Source of the DNA: Marinifilum sp. D737
Lineage (GTDB): Bacteria > Bacteroidota > Bacteroidia > Bacteroidales > Marinifilaceae
Assembly: GCF_026672275.1 (NCBI RefSeq)
Contig: NZ_JANQCD010000004.1
Coordinates: 108,545-172,544, forward strand
Direction of reading: 5' to 3'
DNA: 64,000 nucleotides
Made by a program: the position numbers and the translations under genes. Below the pieces are notes generated by a model, which saw only the letters and a program-made list of their open reading frames with translations, was not told where the DNA came from and made no database searches. Positions within the stretch are counted from its first letter, which is position 1, and the number at the start of each line of letters is the position of its first letter. Below, in pieces: positions 26,415-36,052 of the stretch.

Positions 26415-27470
26415 TTACTTCTCCTTTTCAAGTTCGGGCAACACCTCCATAATCTTATTTGCGATACGTTCTCCTGCTTTACCATCAAGAGATTCAAACA
26501 TTCTTTGGTTTGCGATTTGCTGAGCATCTCTTTTTTCATTGGCATTCTCGTATGCATAATCCAACATCTTTCCCAGTTCTTCTTGCGAGTCAATTTGAAA
26601 ACTAATGGAACTAATTATTTCGCGTACCTCAGGAACAGTTCTTCTAACAACAGGTACCTTAAAAGTAATAATTGGTTTATACAAAGCACACATTTCAGAC
26701 AATATTGAACTGGTATCACCAACACAAATATCTGCAATCATAATATATGGCGTTACATTCTGAGTATCTATATACTTTACTCCTGGTGTTTCTCTAATAA
26801 TATCCCTATACTTATCTGAAATCCAAACATGAAGCGTTACAAGTACATTGTATTTCTCCGTATAATCATTTAACTGATCATACCACTTGTGTACAGCAGA
26901 CATTTGAGACCCATCCCATGTAGACGAAAACAGAATTGTCTTCTTATTTTCATCGAGTTTTAATTTCTTTTTTAAACGATTTAAAACTTCTTCCGAATAA
27001 GTTCCATTATAAGCATCATCCATTTTTGGATAACCCAAGCCAACACCTGAAACAATTCCGATCGCCTTTGCCTCCTCCACTTCTTTAGAGCTTGTAAAAT
27101 GAAATTGATCGAACATGTTATGTCCTTTTACATTTGCAAAAGGCTTAAAATGGTATGCTCCATGGTTTATTCCGATCTTTACAATTTTAGGTTCCGGGAA
27201 CAAATAACAAGATTGCCTGCACATAATCACTCCCTTTGGAAATACAGGCATAATTCTGGCTTTTATTCCTTTTTCCAATAACTTCTTTTGTATGCTTCTA
27301 TTCTTTGCTACAATTGGTATCGGTTTCAAATGCCTTTGCACATTTTTAAATATTTCCAAATCGAGCTCATTCGCACAAAAAAATACAATTTCTTTTCTCT
27401 TTTTTAATAAATTAAGAATGTTCCAAACCAGTCTATAAGGAAACTTAATCACATAATAAGATAAAACCAT
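26415..27470 (-). CDS. CDP-glycerol glycerophosphotransferase-like protein (TagB/TagF family)
   Basis: 351 residues. It resembles the GT-B fold of teichoic-acid-type polymerases and primases: GINHGAYHFKPFANVKGHNMF, then ILFSSTWDGSQMS, LVTLHVWISDKYRD, and ADICVGDTSSILSEMCALYKPIITF, which is the conserved donor-site segment. An N-terminal amphipathic or membrane-proximal helix (YRLVWNILNLLKK) fits membrane association. The family transfers alditol phosphate from CDP-glycerol or CDP-ribitol. It is coupled with the kinase gene and preceded by Wzi after 19 bp. In a Gram-negative this suggests phospho-alditol decoration of a capsule or O-antigen. Confidence 0.85.
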   Translation of the reverse strand: MVLSYYVIKFPYRLVWNILNLLKKRKEIVFFCANELDLEIFKNVQRHLKPIPIVAKNRSIQKKLLEKGIKARIMPVFPKGVIMCRQSCYLFPEPKIVKIGINHGAYHFKPFANVKGHNMFDQFHFTSSKEVEEAKAIGIVSGVGLGYPKMDDAYNGTYSEEVLNRLKKKLKLDENKKTILFSSTWDGSQMSAVHKWYDQLNDYTEKYNVLVTLHVWISDKYRDIIRETPGVKYIDTQNVTPYIMIADICVGDTSSILSEMCALYKPIITFKVPVVRRTVPEVREIISSISFQIDSQEELGKMLDYAYENANEKRDAQQIANQRMFESLDGKAGERIANKIMEVLPELEKEK

Positions 27471-27489
27471 TCTGTAAGTTATTTAGTAT

Positions 27490-28959
27490 TTAATTTCCTT
27501 GTTTCGATAGCAATCCTTTTTTCAACAATTTGATTTGAAAACCAACATTGTCATGCAAATATTTACCATTATCAACAGCTACGCTTGTTGAAAGTTCGAA
27601 TGGAAATTTTTTCCATTTTGGGAATATTAGCTCCAGCATATAGGATTGCTGTGAAAGACCATCTGGGTAGCTATAACTTTTAGAATAGTTTTCTTCTAAC
27701 TTGCCTTGGCCATCATTCACAAGTAATACCCTACCATAATTATCAGAAAATGTTAGTAAGGTTTTATACCTTATCTTACCTATGGTACCTGTAATTCCAA
27801 AATGATGGGCTACGACGGCATTATTACTTATTCCATTTGCAATTCCATCCTTGTAAGATGGCGTAAACAAAGGCATACCTATTGTTCTTTGGTGACTAGT
27901 CCATCCTGATTGAAATACTGAATTTGAAAAATAGTTATCAAAACCAATGACAGGTTCAATGGGATGATCCGGACGAATCATATAACCTCCCTGGTCCTTG
28001 GTATAATAATATTCATAAATAAAAGAAGATATCAGCTTCGAGTTTTTCAATTTCAAATAAAAAGATAGATTCCAATCCTTTACCTCTTTTAAATGTCTAA
28101 AATCACCCGATTTATCCTCATAAATATTCTTCAAGCTCAAAACACTTTCTATTTTATGTGAAGAATATGCCAACTCAAAAGTATTTTGGCCTATGTGATT
28201 TCCTGATTTGTTATAGCTCTCATTTATTGACTCATTGCCATCTTCATCCACCAACACTTTTCCTTCTCTAACCAAAACAGCATCCATAAAAGCATCGAAT
28301 CCACCTAAATTACCCCACTTAGGAGAATCTCCTCCCCACTGCACATAGTGATCCAAGCCAACTGTAAATGACAAGCCTTGTTTTTTACCGATTCTTAGGA
28401 AAGCACTCTTGTGGTGTACATTTGCATTATCAACAAATCTATCATCCAACATGATTCCATTGGAAAAACTACCTTTAATCCACAACCAATTGTTTGAGAA
28501 AGGTACAGCAATAAAATCATTAAGCTCGATTTTCACTTCCGGATACATACGTGAATTACCAGAGTAAAGCATGTCCCCATTGGTAAGAGACAATCCATCA
28601 AATTTTACTGCTCTGTGTTGCATTCCAACATTAATTCCAATTTTTCTCCAATCCGCTGACACATACAATTCATCTATGAAAACATCACTTGATTTTCCTT
28701 GACTGCCAACTAAGGAGGTTCCATAATTAAAATCGATTTTCTTTGAATTATTCGAAGGAGTACTGTGAATTCTAAAATTTAATGTTCCATTATTCTCGTC
28801 TGGATAAATCCCATATTTGTTTGTGACCAACCAAAATGGCAAGTTACTTTCTGAAGAAAATTGAGTAGATAGTTCTGCCTCATAATTTACCTTTTTATTT
28901 TGAGCTACAAGCGTTTGACATGCAAGCATTAAAATAAATACTAATCCCCTATACTTCAT
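27490..28959 (-). CDS. Wzi-family capsule assembly outer-membrane protein
   Basis: 489 residues with a signal peptide (about 1-19, TLVAQ). Alternating strands of an outer-membrane barrel run throughout. It has the N-terminal FWLVTNKYGIYPDENNG segment, then ELYVSADWRKIGINVGMQHRAVKFDGLSLTNGDMLYSGNSRMYPEV, typical of the Capsule_assembly_Wzi family in Bacteroidota. E. coli Wzi is an 18-strand lectin that ties capsule to the cell surface. It follows the NUDIX gene by one base and precedes the glycan-modifying pair, so the four genes probably form one transcript. Confidence 0.88.
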   Translation of the reverse strand: MKYRGLVFILMLACQTLVAQNKKVNYEAELSTQFSSESNLPFWLVTNKYGIYPDENNGTLNFRIHSTPSNNSKKIDFNYGTSLVGSQGKSSDVFIDELYVSADWRKIGINVGMQHRAVKFDGLSLTNGDMLYSGNSRMYPEVKIELNDFIAVPFSNNWLWIKGSFSNGIMLDDRFVDNANVHHKSAFLRIGKKQGLSFTVGLDHYVQWGGDSPKWGNLGGFDAFMDAVLVREGKVLVDEDGNESINESYNKSGNHIGQNTFELAYSSHKIESVLSLKNIYEDKSGDFRHLKEVKDWNLSFYLKLKNSKLISSFIYEYYYTKDQGGYMIRPDHPIEPVIGFDNYFSNSVFQSGWTSHQRTIGMPLFTPSYKDGIANGISNNAVVAHHFGITGTIGKIRYKTLLTFSDNYGRVLLVNDGQGKLEENYSKSYSYPDGLSQQSYMLELIFPKWKKFPFELSTSVAVDNGKYLHDNVGFQIKLLKKGLLSKQGN

Positions 28960-28960
28960 T

Positions 28961-29494
28961 TTAATTATTATTGTTTTTTACAAATGACTTTACAATTTCT
29001 TTTATTGATACCGATCCAATCGCATTCAATGGAATATCTTCCGGTTTATAAAATTCAAAGGAGGAAATATCATCTTCGGCCTTAATATTTTTAAATGATT
29101 TTATCTGACATATAAAAGCCAAATCTGTTGTGAAGACCGATAATCCTCCAAAAACATATTCATTGGGAAATGACATAAAGTATTTCATCTCTTTAATGTC
29201 CAAATTCAACTCTTCTCTAATTTCTCTATGGACTGCATTTTCAACCGTTTCCATTACATCTACAAAACCTCCTGGCAAATCGAGCATGCCTAATTGTGGT
29301 TCAATTGCACGACGCGTTAATAACAACTCCCCCTTTTCATTTACTATTAAAGCTGCCACTGCTGCTGCCGAGTTAATATAGAGGTGAAATGAACATGAAC
29401 CGCACAAAAAGGAATTGTCCCTATGGTAAACAAAATCTCTACTACCACATTTTGGACAATATCGAATTACTTTTTCTGGAAATGTAGGTGCCAT
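28961..29494 (-). CDS. Zinc-ribbon NUDIX hydrolase
   Basis: 177 residues. The N-terminal zinc ribbon is CPKCGS...CGSC (about 14-36). It is followed by a NUDIX domain with an intact box GGFVDVMETVENAVHREIREEL (GX5EX7REUXEE). The layout resembles NADH pyrophosphatase-like and ADP-ribose/nucleotide-sugar hydrolases. It is the first gene of the minus-strand cluster, one base ahead of wzi, so it may act on nucleotide-activated sugars or alditols; that is inference. Confidence 0.92.
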   Translation of the reverse strand: MAPTFPEKVIRYCPKCGSRDFVYHRDNSFLCGSCSFHLYINSAAAVAALIVNEKGELLLTRRAIEPQLGMLDLPGGFVDVMETVENAVHREIREELNLDIKEMKYFMSFPNEYVFGGLSVFTTDLAFICQIKSFKNIKAEDDISSFEFYKPEDIPLNAIGSVSIKEIVKSFVKNNNN

Positions 29495-29922
29495 ACCTTA
29501 AACGATTTACTATGAATCAAACTTCCAATTCAAAAACAATGCCAGTAACAAACAAAGCTGAATTGAATAAAATATCATAAAACGACAAAACTAACTTAAT
29601 GTTATCTGAATGCCAATAATTAACTGTTTAATTTTAGAATATTTCCTTTTGAAAACGGTAAATTCATTGACATATTATCTTATTTTTTTATTTGGATTCA
29701 TCCCAAATTAGCTTTTAAATCGATTGCAATGCTTTGTTTATTTCAAAAACTTATTACTTTTAGTGCCGAAGCAAATACGATGGGTATGGCCAATCTCGAT
29801 ATTTTTTATCCTGACTAAAAAAGAGCTTGTATCTTATTCAAATCAAATGGTCGCTAATTTTACTTGAACAAGGTATTGAGGCCTCCCCATTAATTTTGAT
29901 TCTAACCCAAATACCATATATA
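29495..29922. other. Gene-free stretch
   Basis: About 430 bp of AT-rich sequence with no supported gene. It must hold the promoter of the minus-strand NUDIX-Wzi cluster. I see no clear consensus element. Confidence 0.5.
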
Positions 29923-29955
29923 AAAAGAGGCATTTCAATAAGAAATGCCTCTTTT
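29923..29955 (-). terminator. Terminator after ggt
   Basis: AAAAGAGGCATTTC and GAAATGCCTCTTTT with a 5-base loop, just past the ggt stop codon. Confidence 0.9.
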
Positions 29956-29958
29956 ATT

Positions 29959-31662
29959 TTAGTATCCAATTGCTCTACTATCTTTATGCCGTAAGCTGTC
30001 AGCAGCTCCAACCAATAATCCATCATCGTTTACAGCTATATTGGCCATCATGCCAATCCTGGATTGTTCTTGAATTACATGCCCCAAATCTTGTAAATTA
30101 CTTTTTATTTCAGGCGAGATTGCTCCTGTTTCGGCATATACTTTATCGGGCAACCATTGGGAATGGATTCTTGGAGCATTTACACATTCTTGAGCATTCA
30201 TTTTAAATTCAACTGCATTAATGATATTTTGAAAAACCGATGTAATAATGGTTGAGCCTCCGGGTGAACCTGTAACCATAAACAACTTCCCATTTTTCTC
30301 AATAATCGTTGGAGTCATACTGCTTAGCATTCTCTTTTCCGGTTCAATTGCATTTGCTTTTCCGCCTACCAAACCAAACTGATTTGGGATGCCTGGCTTA
30401 ATGCTAAAATCGTCCATTTCATTATTTAAAAAGAAACCACCACCTTCAACAATCACCTTACTTCCATAGTTCCCATTTAATGTAGTGGTTACAGAAACCG
30501 CATTTCCCCATTTATCTACAATAGAAAAATGAGTTGTTTCAAAGCTTTCAATTACTTCTACATTGCCTGCTTTTATATCTTGCGAATTCGACTTGTTGTT
30601 CAAGGAAATATTAGAATATCGATTCGTTAAATATTCATCACTTAACAACTTTTCCATAGGCACGCAACAATAATCTGGATCTCCAAGCCAAGTTGCTCTA
30701 TCGGCATACACTCTTCTTTCCAATTCAACCATTAAATGGATATGTTCCAATGATCCGAATTGATATTGTCCCAAGTTAAACTCTTCGGCACCCTTTAAAA
30801 GTTGCATCAAGGCAATTCCTCCACTTGATGGTGGCGGCATAGAAATAACTTTACAATCTCTATAATTTCCAATCAAAGCAGGACGCCAAACAGCCTGGTA
30901 TTCTTTCAAATCTTCTTTCGAGATTAAGCCTTTTCCCCTTTGCATTTCGGAAATGATAAGTTCAGCTGTTTCTCCTTCATAAAATCCATTTCTTCCCTGA
31001 TTCTTGATACGTATTAATACATTTTCCAATTCTGGATTTTTAATCAGTTCACCAGTTATGAAATCTGCATCTTTTATATAACAACAGTTAGTTTTACCAG
31101 CATTTGCCTGATTAATTCTCTCACGATAAGCATTTAGCTTCTCCGCTTCCAACCTGGTTAGTACTACTCCATTTTTTGCCAAATCAATTGCCGGCTGCAG
31201 CAATTTTTCCCAGCTCAAATTGCCATATTTTTGGTGTAGTTTAACCATTCCATCAACACTACCTGGAACTCCAACAGCCAAATGTCCTGTTTGGCTTAAT
31301 CCTTCAATAACATTCCCATTTGCATCGAGATACATTTTCTCAAAAGCAGCTTTAGGAGCTTTTTCTCTAAAATCTAAACTTTCCGATTCGCCCTTAGCCG
31401 TTCGAATCACGGCAAAACCTCCACCCGCAATATTACCTGCTCTTGGGTAAACAACTGCCAAGGCGAATTGTACCGCTACTGCCGCATCAAAAGCGTTTCC
31501 TCCTTGTTTCAGAATATCCGATCCAACTTCAGATGCTAAGAAATGCGCTGTTACAACAACACCATTTTTACAAACATTATTGGTTTGAACTACCTTTTTT
31601 TGATTACAAGCAATTAAAAAGAGCACAGCTAAAGCTAGCGAGAGAGTTTTTATTAGATTCAT
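29959..31662 (-). CDS. ggt: Gamma-glutamyltransferase lipoprotein
   Basis: 567 residues. It cleaves gamma-glutamyl bonds (glutathione) as an Ntn hydrolase that self-processes into two subunits. It has a lipoprotein signal (LFLIACNQ, Cys about residue 19). The large-subunit motif AGNIAGGGFAVIR is present. The processing site is ETTHFSIVDKWGNAVSVTTTLN, with the nucleophile the first Thr (about 376). The PGGSTIITSVFQ segment lies late in the small subunit. Length matches bacterial GGT. A promoter-like element lies in front of it and overlaps the upstream gene's terminator. Confidence 0.95.
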   Translation of the reverse strand: MNLIKTLSLALAVLFLIACNQKKVVQTNNVCKNGVVVTAHFLASEVGSDILKQGGNAFDAAVAVQFALAVVYPRAGNIAGGGFAVIRTAKGESESLDFREKAPKAAFEKMYLDANGNVIEGLSQTGHLAVGVPGSVDGMVKLHQKYGNLSWEKLLQPAIDLAKNGVVLTRLEAEKLNAYRERINQANAGKTNCCYIKDADFITGELIKNPELENVLIRIKNQGRNGFYEGETAELIISEMQRGKGLISKEDLKEYQAVWRPALIGNYRDCKVISMPPPSSGGIALMQLLKGAEEFNLGQYQFGSLEHIHLMVELERRVYADRATWLGDPDYCCVPMEKLLSDEYLTNRYSNISLNNKSNSQDIKAGNVEVIESFETTHFSIVDKWGNAVSVTTTLNGNYGSKVIVEGGGFFLNNEMDDFSIKPGIPNQFGLVGGKANAIEPEKRMLSSMTPTIIEKNGKLFMVTGSPGGSTIITSVFQNIINAVEFKMNAQECVNAPRIHSQWLPDKVYAETGAISPEIKSNLQDLGHVIQEQSRIGMMANIAVNDDGLLVGAADSLRHKDSRAIGY

Positions 31663-31697
31663 TTGATTCGTATTGGGTATTTAGAAAAATAAAAGGA

Positions 31698-31729
31698 TAA
31701 ATTTATGTATCTAAAAAAGAGCTTGCAAA
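31698..31729 (-). promoter_or_regulatory. Putative ggt promoter overlapping an upstream terminator
   Basis: On the minus strand TTTG (31726-31729), 20 bases, then TAAATTTA (31698-31705), one mismatch from the Bacteroidota consensus. It lies 36 bp before the ggt ATG. The -33 box sits in the loop of the preceding gene's terminator. Confidence 0.5.
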
Positions 31730-31744
31730 TACAAGCTCTTTAAA
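31713..31744 (-). terminator. Terminator after CBM9-like gene
   Basis: AAAGAGCTTG and CAAGCTCTTT around a 6-base loop, with a T run on the minus strand. Confidence 0.9.
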
Positions 31745-31746
31745 AT

Positions 31747-32775
31747 TTATTCGGTCCACAGTTTGCTTTCCTGATTTATATACCATGTTTTACCAGAAGC
31801 AGATTGAATTGAAATTAAAAACTGCTTGCTGGTTGTTTCAATTAAAACGGGATAGTTCGAAGTTATTTTGTTGAAATATTTGCCATACTTTTTATACATT
31901 TTCTTCTCTAAACTATAAAGTCTGATTAATTCTATTTTGGCTGGATAATCTTGATCCATTCGAGGAGTAAGTTGTTTTCCACCCACAATTTCATCAGTAA
32001 ACTCAACATATCCCCATGTTTCCGGCTGATGCATTGCAATTACTCCTTGCGGAGACCAAACCCAATTGTATTCCGGGTAAACTTTTTCTGTTTTGGGATT
32101 AATTTTCTTGAGATACTTTCCATCTTTATGCTCAACCTCCCAATTTACTCTTGAAAAATTTACTCTCCACTGCTCGCCCGACTTTGGTTTTCTTCCCTGG
32201 TATGCACATTCTTTCAGAACCTCCCAGGGAAAAGCAATTTCCAGGGTCCACTTTTTATCTTTATCCTTAGGATTATTTAATGTTCCATATACTTTAACTG
32301 CAGATTTTAATCCTTTTATATCCCATGCATTAATAGCAGGTGCACCATCACGATATGGTTTGGCAAGCATTAAATCCCAAATGGTATTTAAGGCATTTAT
32401 CTCAAATTCATAATACCTATGATTATCTCCTTGCGGATCGATAAAAACCTCAAAATCATTATCGTAAAAAATAACTGTATCTCGTTGTTTTAGTTTAGCC
32501 CAAATATGCGGTTCTTGCAATTCTGCCGCTATATAAAAGTAGTTTTCATCCCACAGCATTTTAACTCGCGTTTTGTATTTTGGTTTTGGCTTTTTATCTC
32601 CCTCAATATCTACAAATTTACTGGTCCAATTGGCCTTGCCCCACTCCTCATCCGACAATAAACCATCTATAACAATATCGGCACCGGACTGATAGCACAT
32701 ATAAGATTCAGGATAATCTTGAGCACTTACACAAAATGCCAGCAAGACCAAAAAAAACGTAAGCATACTCTTCAT
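31747..32775 (-). CDS. Secreted carbohydrate-binding family 9-like protein
   Basis: 342 residues with a signal peptide (about 1-18, FCVSAQ). The CBM9-like sandwich (about 25-235) shows IDGLLSDEEWGKANW, VKMLWDENYFYIAAELQEPHIWAK, DNDFEVFIDPQGDNHRYYEFEINALNTIWD, and W(T/R)LEIAFPWEVL. These proteins bind carbohydrate or sit beside glycoside hydrolases in Bacteroidota, but no such enzyme is adjacent here. The C-terminal 100 residues are helical with no known domain. Start ATG at 32775, opening into the signal peptide. Confidence 0.88.
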   Translation of the reverse strand: MKSMLTFFLVLLAFCVSAQDYPESYMCYQSGADIVIDGLLSDEEWGKANWTSKFVDIEGDKKPKPKYKTRVKMLWDENYFYIAAELQEPHIWAKLKQRDTVIFYDNDFEVFIDPQGDNHRYYEFEINALNTIWDLMLAKPYRDGAPAINAWDIKGLKSAVKVYGTLNNPKDKDKKWTLEIAFPWEVLKECAYQGRKPKSGEQWRVNFSRVNWEVEHKDGKYLKKINPKTEKVYPEYNWVWSPQGVIAMHQPETWGYVEFTDEIVGGKQLTPRMDQDYPAKIELIRLYSLEKKMYKKYGKYFNKITSNYPVLIETTSKQFLISIQSASGKTWYINQESKLWTE

Positions 32776-32949
32776 AACAATACTTTTTTGTGGATTTTAC
32801 CCATAAAAGTAATGAATAAATTAAGCAAAGAGGAATCCTTGTATCAAAACAAAAAGTGTATGAACAACATATTAGCGACATACCACCAGGACTAAACTGG
32901 TTTAGTTATAATTTCCTATTTTTGAAATTGTATTAAAAGAAAAATTATC

Positions 32950-33468
32950 ATGCTAGATATACTTTACAAACGAAGAAGTGTAAGAAGATTTACAACCGAA
33001 AAAGTAGAAGAGGAAAAGATTGACAGAATTCTGGAAGCAGGCTTACTGGCTCCATCATCAAAAAGCAAATACCCTTGCGAATTCATAGTGTGTGATCAGC
33101 CAGAGCTTAACCTAAAACTTTCAGAAAGCAAACCTGGTGGGGCAAGTTTTCTAAAATATGCTCCCGTATCAATTGTAATAACAGGAGACGAAGAAAAAAG
33201 CGACGTTTGGATTGAGGATACTTCAATTGCAGCCGCCTACATGTTGCTGCAAGCCGAAAAAGAAGACTTAGGCGCTACCTGGGTACAAATAAGAGGTCGC
33301 GAGCATAAGGAGAATTTCTCTGCCGAAGAATATATTCAAGAACTATTAGGCATTCCTAAAAATCAAAAGGTTCTTGCTATTATTGGCATTGGACATAAAG
33401 ATGGACTTAAGGAAGGTAGAGATAAATCTTTTCTAAAAAGAGAAAAAATCCATCGAAATCATTTCTAA
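32950..33468 (+). CDS. Nitroreductase-family protein
   Basis: 172 residues. It has an FMN-binding start RRSVRRFTTEKVEEEKIDRILEAGLLAPSSKSKYPCEFIV, a variant of the usual APSxxNxQPW motif in which the QPW is KYPCEF, and the C-terminal LAIIGIGHKDGLKEGRDKSFLKREKI. It is shorter than the nitroreductase at 9308 and belongs to a different subgroup. Flavin-dependent reductase activity is likely, substrate unknown. TATTTTTG at 32917-32924 could be its -7 box. Confidence 0.88.
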   Translation: MLDILYKRRSVRRFTTEKVEEEKIDRILEAGLLAPSSKSKYPCEFIVCDQPELNLKLSESKPGGASFLKYAPVSIVITGDEEKSDVWIEDTSIAAAYMLLQAEKEDLGATWVQIRGREHKENFSAEEYIQELLGIPKNQKVLAIIGIGHKDGLKEGRDKSFLKREKIHRNHF

Positions 33469-33489
33469 TGGTATTTTTAAAAAAAATGT

Positions 33490-33522
33490 AAAGCTTGTAA
33501 ATATTAAATTTTTACAAGCTTT
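33490..33522 (+). terminator. Hairpin terminator after nitroreductase
   Basis: AAAGCTTGTAAA and TTTACAAGCTTT, a perfect 12-bp stem, followed by an AT-rich, T-rich tract. Confidence 0.8.
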
Positions 33523-33606
33523 ATTATTTTCGTACAAATCATTTGACTTCTTATATGAATTTTGATTTAAATTAATTATTTTAAGTCCTTAAAATTCGTT
33601 TATTGC

Positions 33607-35253
33607 ATGGGACGTAAAACATACTTATTTTTTCTTCTACTCTCATTTCTTACAATTCTTTCTTGCTCACGAAAAGAATATGATATTCTTACTTATAAAG
33701 AAAGACAATGGTTAGAAGAACACCCAAATGTTTCCATAGCAGTATCTTCCGTTTTTCCTCCCTTTCAATACACCGATGAAGAAGGTAAATCAATTGGAAT
33801 TTCTGTAGATATTCTTTCATTACTTGAAACAAAACTTGATTATAAATTTAAAAAAGTAATATATCTCACATGGAAAGACATACTCCAGGCAGGAATAAAC
33901 AAGGATGTTGATATCATTTTAGAGATTCAGGAAACCCCTGACAGAAGGAAACACTTCTTCTTTACCGAGCCCTTCATTTCCATTCCCCATGTTATTTTTA
34001 TGAGAAATGATGCTCCTGAAAATGTCAAAATTGAAGAATTAGAAAATATAGATGTTGGAGTAGTGGATAATTATGCGATACAAGAACATCTTAAAGTTAT
34101 GTATCCGGAAATCAATTTGGTTCCTTACAAAAGTGATTTAGAGTGTTTACTTAAATTATCGGCAAAAAAAATAGATGTTGTAATTACACAGCAGGGATAT
34201 GGCGCTCAGGTGATACACAATCAATTAATACCAAATGTTAAAATTGTTGGCAATGCGAATTACGACAATAAACTTGGCTTTGCCATAAGAAATGATCAGC
34301 CAATGTTGGCAAGAATCATTTCAAAAGGATTAGCTGAAATAAGTCCGAAAGAACAAAGCCAAATCTATAATCATTACATTCAGATTAATTCTAGTCCTTT
34401 CTGGCAGAAACCAATTTTTTGGGGAAGTTTAGTAGCCACATTACTACTATTTGCATTAGGATTACTATTGATGTGGATTTGGAACAAAGCCCTAAGAAAA
34501 AATGTTGCAAAAAAAACAAGCGAACTAAAAAATGCAAAAGAAAAAGCCGAAGAAAGCAACACGCTAAAAAGTTCTTTCTTAGCTAATATGTCTCACGAAA
34601 TCAGAACACCATTAAATGCCATACAAGGATTTTCAGAGCTTTTAACATCAAAGGATTTAAATCAGGAAAAAACTGATTTATTTGCCAATATTATAAGAAC
34701 GAATTGTAATGATTTAACGCATTTAATTGATGAGATTCTAGATTTATCCATTATAGAGTCAGGTCAAATCAATTTAAACTATCAAGAATTTAATGTGGTA
34801 AAACTTATTGAAGACATCATTGCAGTTCAAACACAAAACATTCCAAAGAAGAAGAAAAAGGATCTTAAAATTAGCTTTGTCAATCAGTTAAATACAGATG
34901 CGTTTAATATTACAGCAGATCAATTAAGAGTAAAGCAAATCTTTAACAACTTAATTGAAAACGCAATAAAATTTACCGAAAGTGGAACGATCACCATATT
35001 TGTCAATTATAACAGCGATAGCGAATTGTTTTTCTGCGTGGAAGATACAGGTATAGGAATCGAACCATCATCCTTAAACTATATTTTCGATAGATTCCGA
35101 AAAATTGAAATTGACACGACTGTTTTATATAGAGGCTCAGGCTTAGGCCTAAATATCTGCAAAAAGTTATTACAAATTATGGATGGACAAATTTGGGTAA
35201 AGTCAACATATGGAGAAGGCTCTTCATTTTATTTCACGCTTCCAATTCGTTAA
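33607..35253 (+). CDS. Sensor histidine kinase with periplasmic amino-acid-binding (SBP_bac_3) domain
   Basis: 548 residues. The N-terminal signal has a possible lipobox (TILSCS). The SBP family-3 domain spans about 30-265 ([34 protein letters not shown], then [13 protein letters not shown]). A membrane helix lies at about 272-292. HisKA carries the acceptor His in [17 protein letters not shown] (about 325). The HATPase has N-box ENAIKFTE, G1 EDTGIGIE and G2 GSGLGLNIC. No receiver domain. It probably senses a small polar ligand outside the cell. No response regulator is adjacent. Confidence 0.93.
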   Translation: MGRKTYLFFLLLSFLTILSCSRKEYDILTYKERQWLEEHPNVSIAVSSVFPPFQYTDEEGKSIGISVDILSLLETKLDYKFKKVIYLTWKDILQAGINKDVDIILEIQETPDRRKHFFFTEPFISIPHVIFMRNDAPENVKIEELENIDVGVVDNYAIQEHLKVMYPEINLVPYKSDLECLLKLSAKKIDVVITQQGYGAQVIHNQLIPNVKIVGNANYDNKLGFAIRNDQPMLARIISKGLAEISPKEQSQIYNHYIQINSSPFWQKPIFWGSLVATLLLFALGLLLMWIWNKALRKNVAKKTSELKNAKEKAEESNTLKSSFLANMSHEIRTPLNAIQGFSELLTSKDLNQEKTDLFANIIRTNCNDLTHLIDEILDLSIIESGQINLNYQEFNVVKLIEDIIAVQTQNIPKKKKKDLKISFVNQLNTDAFNITADQLRVKQIFNNLIENAIKFTESGTITIFVNYNSDSELFFCVEDTGIGIEPSSLNYIFDRFRKIEIDTTVLYRGSGLGLNICKKLLQIMDGQIWVKSTYGEGSSFYFTLPIR

Positions 35254-35299
35254 ACAAAACAAGGAGGTAAGACTCAAACACAGCACCTATTTTGATCAA

Positions 35300-35330
35300 T
35301 TGAGAGCATCACTTAAAGTGATACTCTCAA
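35300..35330. terminator. Hairpin between convergent kinase and his operon ends
   Basis: TTGAGAG and CTCTCAA outer arms with inner ATCAC/GTGAT and one mismatch. No long T run, so terminator function is moderate in certainty. Confidence 0.55.
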
Positions 35331-35365
35331 AGCATCCAGTTTAATTATTTTACGTCAAACTCGCG

Positions 35366-35986
35366 TTATTTAGAATGTCTTGTTTCCAATAAGGCAACAA
35401 CTTGCTCTAAACTATATCCTTTTGCTGATAACAATATCAGATAGTGAAACATTAAATCGGCTGCTTCGCCCATGAATAAATCTTCATTATCGTCTTTGGC
35501 TTCAATTACCAACTCAACGGCTTCCTCACCTACTTTTTGAGCAATTTTGTTAATCCCTTTTTGGAACAAACTTGCCGTGTAAGATTTCTCTGATAGATTC
35601 TTCTTTCTTTCTGTAATCACTTGCTGCAATTGCAAAAGAAAATCGATGGAACTTGCCTCATTGGCTTCTTCCCAACAAGTATCTGTTCCTTTGTGGCAAA
35701 CAGGTCCTACAGGATCAACCTTTATTAATAATGTATCCTTATCGCAATCCAAACTAAGGTCTTTTAGATTTAGGAAATTCCCACTCTCCTCTCCTTTGGT
35801 CCACAATCTTTGTTTGCTTCTACTGTAGAAAGTAACTTTTCCAGTTTCTATGGTCTTTTCGTAGGACTCTTTATTCATGTAACCCAACATCAATACTTTT
35901 TGGGTTTTTACATCTTGTATAATGGCAGGAACCAAGCCATCGCCTTTATTAAAATCAATTTGGTTTGTTAGATCTTTAAAATTCAT
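35366..35986 (-). CDS. hisIE: Bifunctional phosphoribosyl-AMP cyclohydrolase / phosphoribosyl-ATP pyrophosphatase
   Basis: 206 residues, steps 2 and 3 of histidine synthesis. The HisI part (about 1-110) carries VPAIIQDVKTQKVLMLGYMN, FYSRSKQRLWTKGEESGN and the zinc Cys residues in DCDKDTLLIKVDPVGPVCHKG...C. The HisE helical part (about 115-206) has KVGEEAVELVIEAKDDNEDLFMGEAADLMFHYLILL. It is the last gene of the his operon, 66 bp behind hisF. Confidence 0.96.
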   Translation of the reverse strand: MNFKDLTNQIDFNKGDGLVPAIIQDVKTQKVLMLGYMNKESYEKTIETGKVTFYSRSKQRLWTKGEESGNFLNLKDLSLDCDKDTLLIKVDPVGPVCHKGTDTCWEEANEASSIDFLLQLQQVITERKKNLSEKSYTASLFQKGINKIAQKVGEEAVELVIEAKDDNEDLFMGEAADLMFHYLILLSAKGYSLEQVVALLETRHSK

Positions 35987-36052
35987 TTTTTATTACATTT
36001 TGCAATATGAGAATCAAGGCTTTTTCAGACTATCCTCTCCTATTTAATACAT

